Shown: positions 59,311-64,000 of the stretch, piece after piece
Layout of the letters: every line of letters starts with the position of its first letter
How positions within the stretch are numbered: position 1 is the first letter of the stretch
DNA from: Manis javanica
Taxonomy: Eukaryota > Chordata > Mammalia > Pholidota > Manidae
Direction: 5' to 3'
Assembly: GCF_040802235.1 (NCBI RefSeq)
Contig: NC_133169.1
Coordinates: 43,841,034 to 43,905,033 of the forward strand
DNA length: 64,000 bases
Made by a program: the position numbers and the translations under genes
The notes under the pieces: generated by a model
Told to the model about the DNA's origin: nothing
The model's input: only the letters and a program-made list of their open reading frames with translations
Databases searched by the model: none

Positions 59311-60191
59311 CTGAGCATACAAATTTGGGGATAAGGGTGTATTGCTCAGAAAGTGTTGATGTAATTAGCATTAGATTTTGTCATTACATATGCATGTTAA
59401 AATTTCTAGCATAACCACAAAAAATAGTTATAGACGCTATAACAAAAGCTAGTATAGAAAATAAATTTAATGGTAAAGTGTTATTGATTCTAAAGGAAAC
59501 AAAGAAACAGAAACATAGAAGAGGCAGGAAAAATATCAATTATGTAACTTGATAGTACTTAAAATCCAAATATATTAATTATTATGCCAATGGTAATTGG
59601 ATTAAATGCCTAGGTTAAAATACTAATATTTGCAGTCTGTATATAAATTCAAAAACTCAATTATATGCTGCTTGTTAAAGATGCATCTCAAACTGAGAAG
59701 TATGGAAAATACTTTTGTAGGAAAATAAGAGCATGAAGAGGATTTACCAGAAATAACCAACCAAATGTAGATGATGTCACTATATTAATATTAGATAGAA
59801 TAGACTTGATGGCCAAAAAAATTACTAGGATAAAAAGACAAAATTTTTGTTGACAACAGTTCATTTCAACAGGAAAATATAACAATTTTTAATTTATATG
59901 CACATAATAATGCAAGCTCAAACTGCATAAGGTAAACTTCACAGAATAAGAAGAAATAAGATAAATTATAAATCTTCAATTGTAAAAAGATTTTGATACC
60001 TCACTCTCAATAATTTATAGAAAACATTAATATAGATATGAGAATATAGACTATTTAATAATTTTTTAAAACTTGACCTATTAGATATATATAAAATATG
60101 ATATCAAAAATACACATTCTTTTCAAGCACACTCATAACTTCACAGAAACTGAAAAAAATACACTTCAGTGTGAATAATATGATGGAAATT

Positions 60192-60640
60192 ATGAAGCAT
60201 ATATTAGTTTCCTATTGCTGCAGTAACAAATTACCATAAATTTAGTGGATTAAAACAACACAAATTATTATCTTACAGGTCCAGAGTTCATAAGTCTAAA
60301 CCAAGGTCTGTGCTCCTTCAGGAGGTAAGGGAGAATCTGTTTTCTTTACCAGATTCTAGCAGCCACCTGCATCCCTTGGCTTGCAGTCCCCTCCTTGAAT
60401 CACTCTGACCTCTGCTTCTGTCATCATATCTTCTCTCTAACTCTCCTGCCTCCCTCTTTCCCTTATAAGAACTCTTATGGTTACAATGGGCCCACCCAAG
60501 CAACCCAGGATAATCTCCCCATCTCAAGACCCTTAATTTAATTATATCTACAGAGTCATTTTTGCCATACAAAGTAACATACAGGGCATGGACAATTTGG
60601 GGTGTCATTAATCTACCACCCAGAGTCCTATGAGTTCAAT
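60192..60640 (-). mobile_element. MaLR-like LTR fossil (ERVL-MaLR)
   Basis: The plus strand shows the complement of an LTR: TTAGTTTCCTATTGCTGCAG, ACAACACAAATTATTATCTT, CATCCCTTGGCTTGCAGTCC, CACTCTGACCTCTGCTTCTG, CCCAGGATAATCTCCCCATC followed by TCAAGACCC, and CATGGACAATTTGGGGTGTC. It is the same type as the plus-strand copy at 20425-20762. It lies inside the old L1M, so it is younger than that L1. Confidence 0.85.
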
Positions 60641-60654
60641 ATAAGCTAAAATTA

Positions 60655-60800
60655 ATTAAAAATCCAGTATATGGCATGTTGACTGTGGTGATAGTTTCAC
60701 AGATATGGGCGTATGTCAAAGCTCAACAAACTGTATGCTTTAAATATTGGCAGATTTTTGTACATCAACTGTATCTCAATAAATCTGTTACAAAAAGCCT
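60655..60800 (+). mobile_element. L1 3'UTR end fragment
   Basis: GTGGTGATAGTTTCACAGAT, TGTCAAAGCTCAACAAACTG, ATGCTTTAAATATTGGCAGA and TCAACTGTATCTCAATAAAT form the classic end of an old L1M 3'UTR in plus orientation. Confidence 0.75.
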
Positions 60801-61589
60801 GTATTTGAAAAATAAGACATTCTTATAAATAAAACACAGATCAAAGAAGAAATTACAATGGAAATTAGAAAATATTTTAAACTAGGTGATGATTAAAATT
60901 CAACATATCAACTTATAGGGTGCAGCTAACGCTATACTTTAAAACTAAGTTACAGCTTTAAAAATATATATTACAAAAGAAGAGAATGAAAATCATTCAA
61001 GCATACATCACAAGAAATTAGAAAAAAAGAAAATTAAACAAAATTATAATGAATAAATAGATAAAAGTATAAACTAAAAAACCTACAATGTTAAGAGTTT
61101 AAGACCAATGAAATGGATAAGTACCTAATGAGACTAATTTTTAAAATGACAAAAATGCACAAATGGGGATATAATCACAGATCCTGGTGACATTAACAAT
61201 ATAATCAGAATGTACATAGACAAAATTTCTTTCTGTTAACACAGCTTAATAAAATACAGCTTTAAATAGTGAAGAAGAAATAGTCCATGTAATCCAATAA
61301 TTAATTATTAAGGATATTGAAACTATATTTTAGAATCTTCCCTCAAAGAGAACACCAAGCCCTTTTATCTTCATCAAACATTACTACTGAATATGTCAAG
61401 AACAAATAACAACTATACACAATTATTCTAGAGAATAGAAGAACACTGCCTAACTCAATTTATGAGGCTGGCCTAACCCTGATAACATTCTGATAAATAC
61501 ATTATAAGAAATTAAAATTACAGGTCAGTATCACACATGAACAGAGAAGCAAAGATATTTAGGAAATTCTATCAAGCTAAATTAATCTG

Positions 61590-61685
61590 TTTATCTACTT
61601 ATCTATATGTCTATATCTATATTTACCTACATATATCTATGTATATGTGTATATGCATATAATATGCATATGATATATATCTGAA
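61590..61685. repeat. (TATC)/(ATATGC) microsatellite
   Basis: Degenerate TCTA/TATC units (61590-61640) merging into ATATGCATA units (61645-61685). Confidence 0.85.
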
Positions 61686-61847
61686 TTTATTCCTGCAATG
61701 AAAGATTGGTTTAACATTCAGAAAGCAGTGCAATTCTCCATGTTAACAAAATAAAATAGAAAATCATGTAACCATATCAACTGAAACAAAAAAAATTTTA
61801 AGGAAATTCATTCCCTATTATGTTTAAAAAAAGTTAACAAACTAGTG

Positions 61848-62115
61848 CATTAGTACTATATTGCTGCCATAAAAATTGCCACAAATGTAGTGGTTTAAAC
61901 AACACAACTTTGTTAGAGTACTATAGGTTAGAAGTTCAATATAGGTCTCACTGGGCTAATGTCAAAGTGTCTGCAAGGCTGTGTTCTCTCCTGGGGGATC
62001 ATAGGGAAAATCCATTTCTTTGCTTTTTCTGGCAAAGGCTGACCTCCTTAGCTCATGGCCCCTTTTCTTGATCTCCAAAGCCAGCCATGTCTCTCTCTCT
62101 GACTCTTCTTCCATT
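61848..62115 (-). mobile_element. MaLR-like LTR fossil, partial
   Basis: The plus strand carries the complement of the same LTR type as 60192-60640: TATTGCTGCCATAAAAATTG, AGTGGTTTAAACAACACAAC, GTCTCACTGGGCTAATGTCA, GGCAAAGGCTGACCTCCTTA followed by GCTCATGGCCCC. It is incomplete relative to the copy at 60192. Confidence 0.78.
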
Positions 62116-62575
62116 TTCATTCACATCTTTCTAACTGACCAAAGCAGAGAATTCATACATCCTGCTAGTATGCAAATTGGTACAACTTTGAAATTACCTA
62201 CTAAAAGAAGACACACATATCATATGTTTATGGTAACAGACATTTCACCAAAACTTTCCTTTACCTCCTAGGCACACAGCTAATCTATATTTCCCAATCT
62301 CCCTTGCAGTTTGGTATGGCCATATGACTAAGCTGTGACTATAGGGATGCAAGATGAATGATGTAAACCACTCTCCAATGTGGCCCATAAAAGAATTCAC
62401 CTTAATATTCCATTCTCTCACCTTTTACCAGCTGGATAGAAATGTGAAATATGAGAGAAATGACACCAAAGATGACAGAGTTCCTAATAGTAGAGTCACA
62501 CTCCTACTCTCTCTCACCTCTGATTTTATGTGAGCTAGAAATAAACTTCTATTGTGCTAAGATTAGATTAAGATT
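62116..62575. other. unclassified repeat-like sequence
   Basis: Bases 62270-62560 (AATCTCCCTTGCAGTTTGGT, ATGGCCATATGACTAAG, and a terminal GAAATAAACTTCTATTGTGC) look like an old mammal-wide interspersed repeat I cannot name. No gene is seen. Confidence 0.45.
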
Positions 62576-62579
62576 TCAG

Positions 62580-63357
62580 GTTCAATCAAAAAACTATTAG
62601 AACTAATAAATGAATTTAGCAAAGTTGCAGGATACAAAATGAATACACAGAAGTCTGTTGCATTCCTATATACTAACAATGAACTAGCAGAAAGAGAAAT
62701 CAGGATAACAACTCCATTTATAATTGCATCAAAAAGAATAAAATACATAAGAATAATCGCAGCACTATTTACAATAGCCAATAATTGGAAGCAACCTAAA
62801 TGTCCATCGGTAGATGAATGGATAAAGAAGATGTGGTACATATACACAATGGAATACTACTCAGCCATAAGAAGTGGAAAAATACAACCATTTGCAGCAA
62901 CATGGATGGAGCTGGAGAGTATTATGCTCAGTGAAATAAGTCAAGCGGAGAAAGAGAAATACCAAATGATTTCACTCATCTGAGGAGTATAGGAACAAAG
63001 GAAAAACTGAAGGAACAAAACAGCAGCGGAATTACAGAACCCAAAAATGGACTAACAGGTACCAAAGGGAAAGGAACTGGGGAGGATGGGTGGGCAGGGA
63101 GGGATAAGGGGGGGAAGAAGAAGGGGGGTATTAAGATTAGCATGCATGGGGGGGAGGGAGAAAGGGGAGGGAGGGCTGCACAACACAGAGAGGACAAGTA
63201 GTGACTCTACAACATTTTGCTAAGCTGATGGACAGTAACCGTAATGTGGTTGTTAGGGGGGACCTGATATAGGGGAGAGCATAGTATACATAGTATTCTT
63301 CATGTAAGTGTAGATTAAAAATTTAAAAAAAAAAAGAAAGAAAGAAAGAAAGAAAAG
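62580..63357 (+). mobile_element. young L1 with large internal deletion
   Basis: Bases 62580-62755 are ORF2 sequence just after the FADD region (CAAAGTTGCAGGATACAAAA, CTAACAATGAACTAGCAGAA). The sequence then jumps to the C-terminal domain (GCAGCACTATTTACAATAGC) and continues to the 3'UTR and a tail (A11 followed by (GAAA)n to 63356). About 1.25 kb present in the copy at 49989-53541 is missing at the join near 62755. The join keeps one frame open (62639-62983, 114 aa). The 3'UTR has strong G-runs (63075-63175). No target duplication was identified. Confidence 0.9.
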
Positions 63358-63559
63358 GTGGATTACTCCTTGATAGGATAAAACTATTGGTAAATCAAAG
63401 ATCAACGCATGCTTTAAATATCCTGAATGTTGATCACTTAAAGGGTGTCAGATGATCAGCTATGGAGGTACTCTTTTCTGATAATATTCCTTTCTCTTAA
63501 TAATAAAAAAAAAAAGCAGTTACTGTGTGCTGACCTCCAATGAGTTCTGCACAGTGATA
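63358..63559. other. unassigned spacer before ERV fossil
   Basis: No recognised feature apart from an A11 run at 63507-63517. It may belong to the retroviral element on its right. Confidence 0.4.
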
Positions 63560-64000
63560 TAGAGGGCATGTCAAAGTGTGGGCAAAAGGTCTGTTTATTT
63601 CTATGCAGAAGATCAAGGCCTAGCTTGGATACCCAGAAAATGAACTAAGATACGATATGAGGAGAAGCTTCTGGCATCAGCACTCTCTGGAGGACTTGTG
63701 CCGGGAGATGATCATCAAAAAGCCTCCACAGGGATCCGGGCGATGCTGCGGTCGTGGCTGCATCCACCCCACGGTCTCCTGGACTTGCCATAGGAATGAG
63801 GAGGGAGATGTCTAGGCTGGCATGTGCATACAATGAGGCAACGAATTTGACCGGATCTGTACTGTTGGAACTCAACCAGGAGTTGGGAGGGGTGCAAGGT
63901 GTAGCACTCCAAAATCTTATGACTATAGACTATCTACGGTTAAAAGAACATATGGGATGTGAACAGATCCCAGAAATGGGCTGCTTTAATTTGTCTGATT
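63560..64000 (+). mobile_element. endogenous retrovirus fossil, env TM region, cut by window edge
   Basis: In plus-strand translation, 63800-64000 matches the ectodomain of a gamma-type retroviral Env transmembrane subunit: a heptad-rich helix, the LQN-containing immunosuppressive-type segment, then a cysteine loop followed by a CFNLSD stretch. Sequence just before it (63570-63660) looks like a pol/env junction region. The element continues beyond the right edge and no LTR is seen in the window. It is a broken and partial fossil. The call rests on motif recognition; the family assignment within the gamma-type env group is open. Confidence 0.75.

Larger units (their letters stand above)
59380..61845 (+). 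mobile_element. ancient L1M ORF2, multiply interrupted
   Basis: Decayed sense ORF2: endonuclease-region sequence at 59560-60170 (CTCAATTATATGCTGCTTGT, ATGATGTCACTATATTAATA, TACACATTCTTTTCAAGCAC), later parts at 60820-61100 (ATCAAAGAAGAAATTACAAT, AACATATCAACTTATAGGGT) and the RT region at 61320-61800 (CCTAACTCAATTTATGAGGC). It is broken by a MaLR-like LTR (60192-60640), a piece of L1 3' end (60655-60800) and a microsatellite (61590-61685). No usable reading frame survives. Confidence 0.75.

Overview
This is a 64 kb stretch of a placental mammal nuclear genome. It is AT-rich, gene-poor and full of ancient mammal-wide repeats (L1, L2, MIR, MER5, MaLR LTRs, Tigger). The only host genes I can support are two single-exon olfactory receptor (OR) genes, both damaged: an OR9A-type gene on the minus strand (12.6-13.6 kb) and an OR6V1-type gene on the plus strand (23.5-24.4 kb). 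From memory this neighbour pair and its orientation match OR9A2-OR6V1 on human 7q34, between KEL and PIP. I did not find KEL, PIP, TAS2R39/40 or a recognisable OR6W1 in the window.

The lineage is not fixed by any gene. I see no primate Alu, rodent B1/B2, carnivore CAN, ruminant BovB/tA, pig PRE or bat VES element; the only SINEs I recognise are ancient MIRs. The younger L1 copies have a 5'UTR starting GGGGCAGAGCCAGGATGG-like and a 3'UTR with a G-rich polypurine stretch and a tail resembling L1s I associate with pangolins (Manis). Together this suggests a SINE-poor laurasiatherian such as a pangolin. That is an inference, not a demonstration.

Layout. 0-0.34 kb: 5' end of a minus-strand L1 running off the left edge. 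3.4-6.2 kb: old minus-strand L1 fragments, one carrying a retroposed U1 snRNA pseudogene. 6.3-8.8 kb: LTR fossils, including a solo LTR with flanking 4-bp duplications set inside what looks like another LTR. 11.1-11.5 kb: a MaLR LTR. 12.6-16.1 kb: the OR9A pseudogene followed by two diverged copies of a ~300 bp block about 2 kb apart. 16.7-19.3 kb: an old L1 split by a younger L1 with a 14-bp target duplication. 20.4 kb: a MaLR-like LTR. 23.5-24.4 kb: the OR6V1 pseudogene. 29-30.6 kb: minus-strand L1. 33.2-33.4 kb: a G-rich minisatellite, then a GC-rich block. 39.1-41.4 kb: plus-strand L1. 49.3-54 kb: an ancient L2-type element split by a 3.55 kb young L1. 58-63.4 kb: Tigger, old L1, two MaLR-like LTRs and a young internally deleted L1. 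63.6-64 kb: a retroviral env fossil running off the right edge.

No gene here appears to make a functional protein, except possibly the OR9A copy, which has only one stop. I do not see an undescribed functional system. The most interesting points are the single-stop OR9A gene, the fold-back insertion in the U1 pseudogene, the duplicated block next to OR9A, the dimeric minisatellite, and the nested insertions that give relative ages.
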